From Symbiodinium natans (taxonomy: Eukaryota; Sar; Dinophyceae; Suessiales; Symbiodiniaceae), in assembly GCA_905221605.1 (NCBI GenBank), contig CAJNDS010000025.1, forward strand, positions 298,501-362,500: a stretch of 64,000 bases of DNA. Direction: 5' to 3'. The first letter of the stretch is position 1. Each line of letters begins with the position of its first letter. The notes beneath the pieces are model-generated. The model had not been told where the DNA came from. It made no database searches and saw only the letters and a program-made list of their open reading frames with translations. Both the position numbers and the translations under genes were made by a program. Below, in pieces: positions 1-9,099 of the stretch.

Positions 1-2390
1 TGCCTGAAGTTCACGCAGGGGCGCTCTTGCAGCCTGCAAAGGTGGACATGAATTCTGGCAACCTCGCGGGCCAGCTACGAATCTCTCTCCGGAGCGGAAG
101 CCTTTCGAACATGCAAGTCGGCGTCTGCAAGATGTCGCGTCCTGAGCTGCATCAGACAACCTTGCACGCCGCACATTGATGCGCGTCGGCCAGCGCTATC
201 TGCACGCCTCCCTCGCACTTCATCCATATGTTGTCTTGTTTTGGCAAGTGTCCATGCACGGATGTGCTCTACACTTGGTCCAACAGCTGACAACCGAGGA
301 TTCTTTTGACAGGCCTCTGGCCATCTGCAAAAAAAACCTGAATCCTGATACCGAACCGTCTTGCTTGTCTGCAGCCACCATTTTGGCCAGTGACAACTCC
401 GACACAGCTTGCACCCCAAAGACTGCGGGCTTCTTGCCCCACACCTGGGTCTTGAGCAAGTCATACCTAACCTATATGCTGCACGGCTGGTTTTTGTTTA
501 AGGGTTGGCTGGACGCTCGCTCGCATGTGTTGATGTCAACCCAACAGATGGCTTCAAATTGAGCTCTGCGACCATGGGCTGCAGCAACAGCAAAACAGTA
601 ATTACTCACGACATGCGACCCTTCGGGGACATTGCCATGAGGTCATCTGAAAGCTGTTGGGTTCTGGGCCCGTCCGCCTCCGGCGAGCAAAACTCGGCCA
701 ATGCGTGCGCACCTGGCTGGTATCAGCTTACAACAACTGTCCAATCTCCAACTCCCAACCCCGGCCACCACTGAATTAAGTCCATGCCCCGTCGCCTGCT
801 CGCCGAACTCGCATGTTGCCATCACTGAGCGTGGCCCGCATGCTGGGGAAGACCTCACAATGCATAGTTCGGGTTAGGTCCGGAACCGGTTGGTGATCAC
901 CAACCGTAACTCCTTTATGTCACGCGAGCACACATAATCAACTAAGGAAAGCACCAATTCACCCGACTCTTCGTCCAAACGCTCGAGCTTCTCCAAGGCA
1001 TCCTTGTGTTTTGCAAAGTGAAAAACATTGTTGGATTTGGTGGGTGGCAAGCCCAACAAGAAACCAATACTTCCCCTGCCTTTCGGCACTTCCAATGGTC
1101 ATTGGAGAGGCACCTGTCGGCCGGCGATGGCGGTTTCAAGCACCGTGTAACCAAACAACAGCACGCAACGACAGCCAAGTCACACCGCCAATTCTGGTGC
1201 CATGGACGGCATTGCACCGACAGCACGTTCATAAGGCCATCAGCAGAGAAAAACCAGGAGACAATGCTATGGACAGTGTTGACAATGGTCCCAGTGGTGC
1301 AAAAGGCTGTTCAGGCTGGTTGTTTGCTGGGCGGTGTTTGCTGTGTTTGCTGTTTGTTTTTTTGTTGTTTTTGCCAACCTCATCCTGACCACCAGAGGGT
1401 TCGCAGATGTTCGCAGTTAGCTTGCTGCCAAGTCAAGGACAACAAATCACATGAGAATTGGCTCGCAAAACGCTTCGCTTGCAGATCACCTGCCATGAGG
1501 TCAACCTGGCCTGAACCCCACCTACTCGGGAATGGGCGTTTGCGGAGGGCAGGACGCATATCTGCACGATCCCATGAGTGCGAGGAATAGTGGCCTTGGT
1601 GCATCAAAATATATCAAAATGGCTTGAAATTACGTCGTCTCAGCCTCATGGTGCCACCAGTGCATTGTAGACTCAGGCACAAACACGGCATGCCCTCCGG
1701 CGAACCGCGGGCAGGTCGCGTGCATCTGCCACACGCAATTTTAGGTACACTGCAAGCAATGGTGCGAAAGCAATGGATCGACTGTTGCTGTGGTGGCCGC
1801 AGCGTTATCCAGCTTTAAAACGTTTGACTTCACATCCGCCATCACCGGCCAAAACAAGAATCTGGGCTGTTGCGCTGCACAAGCAACACTCTTAACCACT
1901 CACAGCACAGCAACCACACCTCGCGGCGTGTGGAACTGGCAGAAGCACACGAGGCATTGGACTGCCAAAAGTCGGCCACACCTGAAGAGTGCTTTGTTCT
2001 CGCGATCTCGCACAGTTGGCATGTGCAATGCTGGGCCATGAACTCGCGTGTCACATTACATTGCAACTGGATGTTGCTTTTGGTTCGCACTTTGTTGCGG
2101 CAAAGTGAGAGTGTGTTATTTGCCCTCCAGGTGCACGAGTTTGGCTTCACATGAAGAGGTTCAATACTGTTTCCACGCGGCCCCAAATCCAAATCCTCCC
2201 GTTCCTTGCTCAATTCGCGGGTTTTTCGGGGATGGTGCCATGTTCGGTTCACGTTCTCTCTTCTGCGTGATGACTTTGGCCACTCCTGTTCACAGGGTTG
2301 CGCCTGTGGAATCTGCATGCGGTTATTTGCCCACTCTGCGTAAGCTGATTACAGCCAACTTTCGGCCTCGATCACTTCGCGATCTTCACG
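1..2390. other. Anonymous region, no recognised gene
   Basis: No open frame here gives a protein I recognise. The longer ones (for example 1006-1590 plus, 1842-2318 minus) overlap one another in several frames and have no conserved-looking motif. The only start worth noting is the one at 574, listed separately. The region may hold introns or intergenic DNA of a dinoflagellate genome, where exons can be too short to recognise by eye. Confidence 0.5.
574..774 (+). CDS. Possible short N-myristoylated protein or first exon
   Basis: An ATG at 574 in a favourable context (ACCATGG) opens a 66-residue frame beginning MGCSNSK. This fits the N-myristoylation pattern MGxxxS/T, with a cysteine that could be palmitoylated. 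The rest of the frame is Ser/Thr/Pro-rich and shows no domain. It could be the first exon of a membrane-anchored protein or a chance ORF. Nothing downstream supports a continuation that I can identify, and there is no functional assignment. Confidence 0.2.
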   Translation: MGCSNSKTVITHDMRPFGDIAMRSSESCWVLGPSASGEQNSANACAPGWYQLTTTVQSPTPNPGHH

Positions 2391-2475
2391 AAAAAAAAGA
2401 GCGAGAGAGAGAGAAAGAGAGAGAAAGAGAGAGAAAGAGAGAGAGACAGAGAAAGAGCGAGAGAGAGGGAGAGTG
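2391..2475. repeat. GA-rich microsatellite
   Basis: An imperfect purine run built from GAGA and GAAAGA units follows an A8 tract. Serine/leucine-rich ORFs on the opposite strand here are translation of this repeat and not genes. Confidence 0.95.
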
Positions 2476-3127
2476 ATAAAAAGAAACTAAGCTGCCAGCA
2501 ACAGTAGCCGAATCGATTTGCAACCTGTCTCTGAACACCCCACCTGGGCCATGAACTGACGCAAAGGCAGGAGCCACCTGGTAGCATGCCCACACCCGAC
2601 GTGGCAAGGCAACATTGCGGCAACATCTCAAGTAGAATCGAATGCTTTCGCATCTGCCTCGACTGCCCAAGCCATGGGACCCCAACACTGAGGTAAGCCC
2701 AAAGAAAAATCCCTTGCAGCAGACAGCGGTTCTCGCGGCTTGACGGATACCCATCGAATGCTCTCAATCATTCTCCATCAACTTGTTGCAACTTCCTAGC
2801 AGTGGTAGCCGTCAAAATACATCTTGGCTAACGGTTACACGTTCCGTGAGCATGAAAAGGTCAATACGCTATCATATGTTGCATATTTAACCAGAGTGTT
2901 CCGACGTTCAGATGTTTCTGTTTGTCCGCGCGCGACGGCGCGCCTTTTTTCCGCAAGCTCTTCCCGACCTGGTCTGCTACGGGTTGCAGGTCACCGAACC
3001 TTGCCGGCAACACGGATGGGCTCCGCGCCAGCTTTGTCAGGGAGTGCGGCATCCAGGGAGGGTCTACTACGTGTCGACGCGTCATGCCTGCAACGGCAGT
3101 CGGCTGGGCACGGCCGCATCCGCCAGG

Positions 3128-3610
3128 TCAAGGACATCGCATCGCCAAACGGCACGTGACCCTGGCCTTGGCGAGGTCATGGAGCCGGCGCAAGACCGGC
3201 AGCGCGTCGGCCCACGCAGCCCAGTACGCCGCGGGCGGGACGCGTTCGGCCCAGACCCTCCATACTCGGCGGCAGGAACGCGAAGGCGCGTGCGCTAGTC
3301 CGGGCATCGTCCTCTCCCGGCCCCCCTGCCGCCGAGCAAACGCTCGACGACCTCCCAACTTGGCGGGACATTGCGGGGAAGGTGTTGAGCCCGCGGCGCT
3401 GCGCAGCACGCCAGCAAGAGCCATGTCAGGCAACCGCGCAATCTCTTTTTGCAGAAGGTCCGGCAACAAAACGAAACTCTGCCTGAGCTGCGAGCGCGAC
3501 AAACCCGTGCTGTCCCGGGGGCAGGTCGCCACGCCAGGCGTCGGCGCCCAGGGCGGCGATGCTTGGGGGAGCTGGCCCGCCACTCGCGTGGCAAACGCGC
3601 GTTTTGCCAA
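3128..3610 (-). pseudogene. LINE ORF2 C-terminal fragment
   Basis: A 160-residue minus-strand frame contains VPPAAYWAAWADALPVL (bases about 3190-3240). From memory this matches the AP-AYWA-WAD-LP block found near the C-terminus of LINE polyproteins common in Symbiodiniaceae genomes. The preceding sequence has no recognisable RT motif and the frame closes at both ends, so this is a fragment. It lies just upstream of plus-strand RT fragments of what seems to be the same family, giving a patchwork of opposite orientations. Family assignment is inference; the peptide block is seen directly. Confidence 0.4.
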
Positions 3611-3626
3611 GGTTGGCAGCAGTAGT

Positions 3627-3665
3627 GCCCCCCCCGCTTATGGGGATGGGGGGTTGGGGGGTGGT
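3627..3665. other. C-run/G-run pair (possible hairpin or G-quadruplex)
   Basis: A C8 run is followed within about 10 bases by GGGG, GGGGGG and GGGGGG runs. The plus strand could form a G-quadruplex, or the C-run could pair with the G-runs. It lies between two LINE fragments. No function is implied. Confidence 0.6.
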
Positions 3666-3880
3666 CCGTTTCGTGGAAATATGGTCTGGGGCGCGGAGGG
3701 GGACTGTGGCAAGGCATGTTCGTTGCGAACTGTTTGCACCTGTTTTGTTTGGCCCAGTTCCACAGCCAATGAAGCTTCGGGTCCCGGGGACCTCCTTTGC
3801 CCCTTGTGCCGCCATGGCCGTTGCCCCGGGTGCGATCCTCAGGGTTGGTCCGGGACCCATGACGCTGCGTTGCGGGACGC

Positions 3881-4532
3881 GTGCGCGGGGCACGGCATCC
3901 AACTCCCGCAACGTGCGCCAGGCGAGTCCACTGTGCGAGCCGCGCGGCCGGATTATGCACTCCGCACTTTCACGGCACCGGCCCAACAAACGAGCACCTC
4001 CGCCTGCTCCTTGATGACCCTGCTGAGTGGGCGCTGCTTCACGAAGCGGCCGAGCGCCTGGCCAATGCCAGCATCCCCGCCCCGGTCCTTGAGGCAGTCC
4101 GCCTGGGCTGGATGGTGGCCCTACGCAAACCGAACGGACGGGTGCGTGCGCTGGTCGTTGGCGATGTCTTCCGGTTGGTCGCGCGCGCCCTGGCGCAGCA
4201 GTTTGGCGAGGGTTTCTAATTGGCATGCCTCCCGTTCCAGTATGGTCTCGGCACGCGAGCTGGGACGGAAGCGCTCTCGAAGGTGTTGCGGGTTCGACGG
4301 TCCTGTCCGTCGATGCTGTCGGGGCCTATGATCATGTCTCCCGCCAAGCCATGCTAGAGGCTAGAGGGCCTACGCTCCCGGCCTGAGCTCGCTCCTCCCC
4401 TTCGCCAGGCAAGTTTATGGGCTCTGACAGTCGCTACATGTGGGTGGACGACGCGGCGACAACCACATCATCACGCAGGGCGAGGGAGGCGAGCAGGGAC
4501 ATCCGCAGCCCGGCTGCGCCTCCCCCCTGCGG
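3881..4532 (+). pseudogene. LINE reverse transcriptase fragment, copy 1
   Basis: The frame 3881-4219 carries TNEHLRLLLDD, then LGWMVALRKPNGRVRAL and VVGDVFRLVARALAQQ, the N-terminal RT blocks of dinoflagellate LINE polyproteins. A stop at 4217-4219 follows. The reading resumes as LACLPFQYGLGTRAGTEAL. About 24 bases are then missing before the motif-A region (S-V-D-A-V-G-A-Y-D-H in copy 2), which breaks the frame. Motif B (GDNHIITQGEGGEQG, from about 4456) is present in yet another frame. The catalytic YxDD box is absent. The fragment is near-identical to 5497-5992, with different deletions in each copy. It is non-functional. Confidence 0.65.
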
Positions 4533-4539
4533 GTGACGG

Positions 4540-4692
4540 GGCTATGGTGGCGTCTGCGGCGAGATGCGCTCCGTTCCACAGCGACAAGCAGTGGGCCACA
4601 ACCTCCATGCGACGTGCGTCCGCGATGGGCACATCGACATTCATATCCGCCAGGCGCACGTTGTGGCACACCCGCCCTCCCGCTTCCCGGCA
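4540..4692 (-). pseudogene. Inverted LINE C-terminal fragment, copy 1
   Basis: Immediately after the plus-strand RT motif B the coding signal flips strand. The minus strand reads GRVCHNVRLADMNVDVP, then ARRMEVVAHCLSLWNGAHLA, a block that in dinoflagellate LINEs lies downstream of RT (recalled, not searched). A 3' part of the element is therefore joined in inverted orientation to its RT part. The same junction exists in copy 2 (6040-6235), so the inversion predates the duplication or arose once in a progenitor. Confidence 0.5.
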
Positions 4693-4848
4693 CCGCCACT
4701 CTGCCCGCTAGTGCCTCGGTGCACTTGGGCTGGGTTGTGCGCCGACTGGCGGAGCCTGATGGGTATATCATGGTATATCGCCGCAGCGTGCCAGGAGGTG
4801 CGCCTGCACTTATTTTAAGGGGCTGCGCCCATGGGCGGGCAGCGCAGT

Positions 4849-5066
4849 AAGCGTTTGAGGCTCCTAAACTCCCTTGAAGTTTCTACGCATTTTGAGGCCC
4901 CTAAACTCCCTTAAAATCTCTAAGCGTTTGAGGCTCCTGAACTCCCTTAAAGTTTCCAAGCATGTTCAGGCCCCCAAACTCCCTTCAAATCTCTAAGCGT
5001 TTGAGGCTCCTAGACTCCCTTAAAGTTTCTAAGCACTTTATAAGGCCCCTAAACTTTCGTTTTCCT
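4849..5066. repeat. Tandem minisatellite, about 36 bp units
   Basis: Six diverged units with the pattern AAGCGTTTGAGGCTCC, TAAACTCCCTTAAAGTTTCT. Alternate units resemble each other more closely (GAGGCTCC against AGGCCCC forms), suggesting a higher-order period of about 73 bp. The array separates the two LINE RT duplicates. Confidence 0.9.
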
Positions 5067-5336
5067 AGCCCCAGGCTTAGACACGTCGCTTATGCCCGCC
5101 CTTTGGGGGACATCATGCTCCTGATGCGCCTGGGCTGGGCCCCAGGAGCTGACCCAGCGCTGCGCCCGCTTCCAGCAGGGAGACTGGGCAAGCCTTTTGT
5201 CTGCGGCACGTGACGCCGGGACCCCCTCGAGCGCGCCCCGACACCCTCGCAACAGGGACGAGGCTGAAGCGCGCGCCGTGCGGTCGGCGGCCAGCCGCGC
5301 GCTCACAGCGGAGCCGCTCGCCCCAGGATCAGCGGA

Positions 5337-5992
5337 TACCCTGGCGGAGCTGCGTGACCCAGAACGCCGGCCCCCCGAACGACAGGTCCCGCTGAGCCAG
5401 GCAGTCTTGGATCATGTCAATGCAGACCCGTGCCCGCTGCCCGCAGATTCCGTCTTGGCGTGCCCCAGAAACACCCGCCGAGGCGCGGCACCTGGCCCGT
5501 CCGGCAACAAACGAGCACCTCCGCCTGCTCCTTGATGACCCTGCTGAGTGGGCGCTGCTTCACGAAGCGGCCGATCCTTGAGGCAGTCCGCCTGGGCTGG
5601 ATGGTGGCCCTACGCAAACCGAACGGACGGGTGCGTGCGCTGGTCTCTTCGTTGGTCGCGCGCGCTTTGGCGCAGCAGTTTGGCGAGGGTTTCTAATTGG
5701 CATGCCTCCCGTTCCAGTATGGTCTCGGCACGCGAGCTGGGACGGAAGCGCTCTCGAAGGTGTTGCGGGTTGCCACGGAGCTGGACCCCAGGGCGACGGT
5801 CCTGTCCGTCGATGCTGTCGGAGCCTATGATCACGTCTCCCGCCAAGCCATGCTAGAGGGCCTACGCTCCCGGCCTGAGCTCGCTCCTGCCCTTCGCCAG
5901 GCAAGTTTATGGCTCTGACAGTCGCTACATGTGGGTGGACGACGCGGCGACAACCACATCATCACGCAGGGCGAGGGAGGCGAGCAGGGACA
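5337..5992 (+). pseudogene. LINE reverse transcriptase fragment, copy 2
   Basis: Starts further upstream than copy 1, with LAELRDPERRPPERQVPL and a GAAPGPSG block before the shared TNEHLR-equivalent region. It keeps VALRKPNGRVRAL, LACLPFQYGLGTRAGTEAL, and the motif-A region ATVLSVDAVGAYDHVSRQAM missing in copy 1, then motif B (GEGGEQG). Deletions in the finger region (about 33 bases after GCGGCCGA, and part of VVGDVF) and a stop near 5694 break it. No YxDD box is visible. The complementary deletions of the two copies show independent decay after duplication. Confidence 0.65.
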
Positions 5993-6039
5993 TCCGCAGC
6001 CCGGCTGCGCCTCCCCCCTGCGGGTGACGGGGCTGACGA

Positions 6040-6235
6040 TGGTGGCGTCTACGGCGAGACGCGCTCCGTTCCACAGCGACAAGCAGTGGGCCACAACCTC
6101 AATGCGACGTGCGCCCGCGATGGGCACACCGACATTCATATCCGCCAGGCGCACGTTGTGGCACACCCGCCCTCCCGCTTCCCGGCACACACGGGCAACC
6201 ACGCGCTCAAGCGGCACGAGGGGCCAGGACACCGG
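6040..6235 (-). pseudogene. Inverted LINE C-terminal fragment, copy 2
   Basis: The minus strand reads REAGGRVCHNVRLADMNVGV, then ARRIEVVAHCLSLWNGARLA and VDATIVSPVTRRGEAQPG. It is the counterpart of 4540-4692 and extends a little further 5'. It follows directly on plus-strand RT motif B, so the strand switch is the same as in copy 1. Confidence 0.5.
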
Positions 6236-6299
6236 AAGTGGCGCACGCCGAGCGGTGGTCCCCCAAGGCATCCAAATGGCCGTGGCAGCTGCAGGCGCG

Positions 6300-7560
6300 C
6301 GGCGCCAGCTGCAGAAACAGGTAAGCTACATGCCTCTTGTGTTCTTTCTTCTTCAGCTCGTTTTGAGCCAAATTTTAAGCACATGCCAAAAACAGCTTCT
6401 TCAAGCTGCAGCATTGCTTCCTCGCTTGCAGATGCACTTGCGCATTTGCTGCTTCTTGTACACTGTAAAAAACTCTCTTCAAACGTGTCGTAAAACCATC
6501 GTGGCAAACAAAACATGCAAAAACTGCCTCGCGCTGCTCCTAAGCACTTGCTACTTTGTTCATATGCTCACATGTCCCTGTCACAGCTCGCTGCATACAC
6601 AAAATGGTTGAAGAGGCTTCTTCCACCATTTGTTCTCGCAACCAAAACATCCCACTGCTTTGTGAAAAGTGTTTCCACGTACAAGCCAGAAACGCAGCGT
6701 AAGCAGAAAGAAAGACATTGAAGTTATTCCGCTCTACTGCAGTTGCGCAGCAATCCCGATCCGCTACCACGTAAAAGACCGAAACGCAGCAAGCAACCCA
6801 CAGCCCTACAAGACTCACACGCAAGCTCTGCACGCTTCTCACTTTTGCATGCTCGCATGCTCCGGTCTTGAGCCAACGTACCAAACAACGTGAAACGCAG
6901 TCAAAACTGGTCAAACCTCACGGTGCTTCGGGAAAACACTGGAAAACACTCCCTAGGCTCTAAAAAGCTGAGGCGACCTACTCTCTGCTCCGGGAAGACA
7001 CTGGAAAACACTCCCTAAGCTCTAAAGGCTGAGGAGACCTACTCTCTACACCACTTCGCAAGCGAGTCCTCTGGGAAAAAAAACTTAAAAGACGCTGGGA
7101 GCCCAATGGCTGAACCTGTTGTTTGGACTTGTTTGGACCTGTTGCCTTTGGAGCTGCTGCCTTTGGACCTGTTGCCTTTGAACCGTACAACAACCAAAGA
7201 AACGCGAGGTGGGAATCCTTTCAAGCTTCCTTCCGCGATGTAGCGGAGTTTAACGAAGGAGCAGAGCTTTTTGCTATTGCCCAGCAAGCTGGTAAAGTCT
7301 AGCTGGCTCAAGTGGAGCCAGGTTCCTGTTCCGGTTGGCCACACCAGACATGTGCCGATCGTTGGTAGCATGCGGTATTTGTCCTCTCTCGCGTTCTAAA
7401 GACTAAAAATTGGTGCATTGAAGTTTGGAAACAAGAATCACCTGCTGACCTGCGCATATATCTCAACGGAACTCGAAAGTCAGATTGTTGGTGCCATGCA
7501 GTGACTGTGTGGATGCAAGACAGAAGCTGAGCGCCGCCTATCTTGAAGAACAGCAGCAGC
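6300..7560. other. Anonymous region with short duplications
   Basis: No gene recognised. It contains a 61-bp tandem duplication (6926-7047) and a short repeat of TTGGACCTGTTGCC around 7130-7190. Open frames on both strands are below 130 codons and mutually overlapping. Confidence 0.5.
6926..7047. repeat. 61-bp tandem duplication
   Basis: Two adjacent copies of a unit beginning with a C-T-x-CGGGAA stretch and containing CTGGAAAACACTCCCTA and GACCTACTCTCT. They differ at a handful of positions. Confidence 0.85.
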
Positions 7561-7561
7561 A

Positions 7562-8754
7562 GTGCGCTGGTTGGGCGCTGAGTTAAGTCACCCCGAAATC
7601 CGAAAGGAGGTATGGAAATCTAGATATGCACCTACATGCATCATGATGTGCGTTGAGGGTGTAGAGAGGGTTGTGCGTTCTGGCCGGGCCAGAGACCTCA
7701 CCCCGCCCTACGGTGCCAGGAGGCACGCAGCGAGTGAGCCTGGTGAGAACCGACAAGGGGTGACAAGTCCTGTTCAACTGCCGTCATCAGGGTTTGCGAG
7801 TCCGGCGACCCTGCCGCCGCCAGGGTTGGGTGCTTTCAACTTGGAAGGAAGAGGGTTGATGTCGCCACCCATGGTGGGAGGAGGTGCGACGCCAGTAAAG
7901 CACGTGCCTGTGGCAGCAGGGGGTCCAACACCGAGCGGCGGAGTCCCATCTCCGGTGTTTCCCCAGCAGGGGTTGATGTCACCAGCTTTTCCGGTGCCTG
8001 GACAGCAAGTTCAGGAAGCTTTGATGCACACGGTGCAACAGCAGTCGCAACAGGTATCTCAGATGATGTCTTTGGTAGAGGCTCTTGTGAGGGAGAAAAC
8101 GCAAGGAGCACCAGCCGCCAAGTCAGAGAGTTCAGGGTTGTCACTCTCCAGTGACAAGGGCATGGACGGGAATCCCAAGGCTGAACACGACGTCCCGAAG
8201 TTGCCATCCATCGACGCAAGTCGCATGAACAAGGGTCGTCGATGAGATCGAGGGTTGGTCGGACTTTGTTGAGTCGTTTCTGCCCTGGATAGCCCTGTTT
8301 GACGACAGGATTCCACACGAGGTGGAAATGGCAATGGCTGGAAAGACTACCATCTTGAACCGAACGTTGGAAAAAGGGCAGAGTGTGCGTTCGACACGTC
8401 TGTTCTTGTACCTTAGACAAGCCACGCAAGGGTACAGCTGCGGTTTGGACATCCTGAAGCAAGTGGAGAAGGAGCAGGTCGGTGTTCCGGCAGGGCACGA
8501 GGCCATTCGCAGACTTCACGAGGAGTTGAGCGTTGGTTCACGCATCGAGGCTTCAACTCTGAGGGATGAGATGCTTCGTTTCAAAGCCGGAGCGGGCTGG
8601 GACAGGCCACTTGACACCTTTAGGGCCATTCAAGTGGAAGTTGCGAAGTTTGCACGCTTGATTGGAGGGTTTCCGGACCTGAAGCTCACAGAGCCCGACT
8701 GTTGTATGGTTGTCTTGAAGAATCTAGGGGTTGAAGTGAAGCGATACATCAGGG
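7562..8754 (+). pseudogene. Retroelement gag remnant
   Basis: A Pro/Gly/Gln-rich frame (7562-8245, with QQQSQQVSQMMSLVEALV) is followed after a one-base frame change near 8230 by a second frame. The second reads IEGWSDFVESFLPWIALFDD, RLFLYLRQATQGYSCG, EELSVGSRIEASTLRDEMLR and KNLGVEVKRYIRAKA. Order and composition (proline-rich head, then a helical domain with W-x-F and SR-IEAxxLRD patterns) parallel the gag part of the copia elements at 55.1 kb, where SLNNELSVRSRVEGQALREQ occupies the same place. It is therefore a diverged copia-type gag. No zinc knuckle follows; the sequence switches to an RT-like stretch at about 8754. Confidence 0.5.
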
Positions 8755-8890
8755 CGAAGGCTGCGAGCAAGGCGATGCATTGGCCCCTTGTATGCGCTTG
8801 GCCCACGCCATGCCCCTGTTGCGGCTGATGAGCGCTTGCACCCGGATAAATGCTTTGCCGCTTTCCTTGGACGACGTTCGATGCCCTCGG
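8754..8890 (+). pseudogene. RT motif-B fragment joined to gag remnant
   Basis: The frame starting at 8756 reads EGCEQGDALAPCMRLAHAMP, resembling the RT motif B / GxxQGDxLxP box of LINEs, then an LSLDDV that could be a worn YxDD region. The switch from copia-like gag to LINE-like RT within a few bases suggests a chimeric junction. The stretch is short and degenerate. Confidence 0.3.
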
Positions 8891-9099
8891 CTTGCGGTGT
8901 CCAAATGTAGCCCGCCTTCCGTATCCGACCACAAATGATGGCGCGCAGCTTGAGCAGAATAAACCCGCGGCTCACCCATGGTTCGACACCCCTCCTCCCG
9001 ACGTCCACCTGCAATCGGTCGGCCTTGCCTCCGTCAGCCCTGCCTTGCAGACGTGTGCATGCCTTGGCCCCGGCACTGGGCCCAATGAAGACGGTCCCA

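Noticed and set aside
1609-1625. CAAAATGGCT, resembling part of the reverse complement of the dinoflagellate spliced leader
   Set aside because: Only about 10 bases match; expected by chance in 64 kb. Similar partial hits (CTTGAGCCAA at about 6869 and 41712) are also too short to call spliced-leader relics.
2922-4331. 469-codon plus-strand ORF
   Set aside because: Low-complexity Arg/Pro/Ala composition, no motif, and overlaps better-supported LINE fragments in other frames and on the other strand. Long frames arise easily in this GC-rich stretch.
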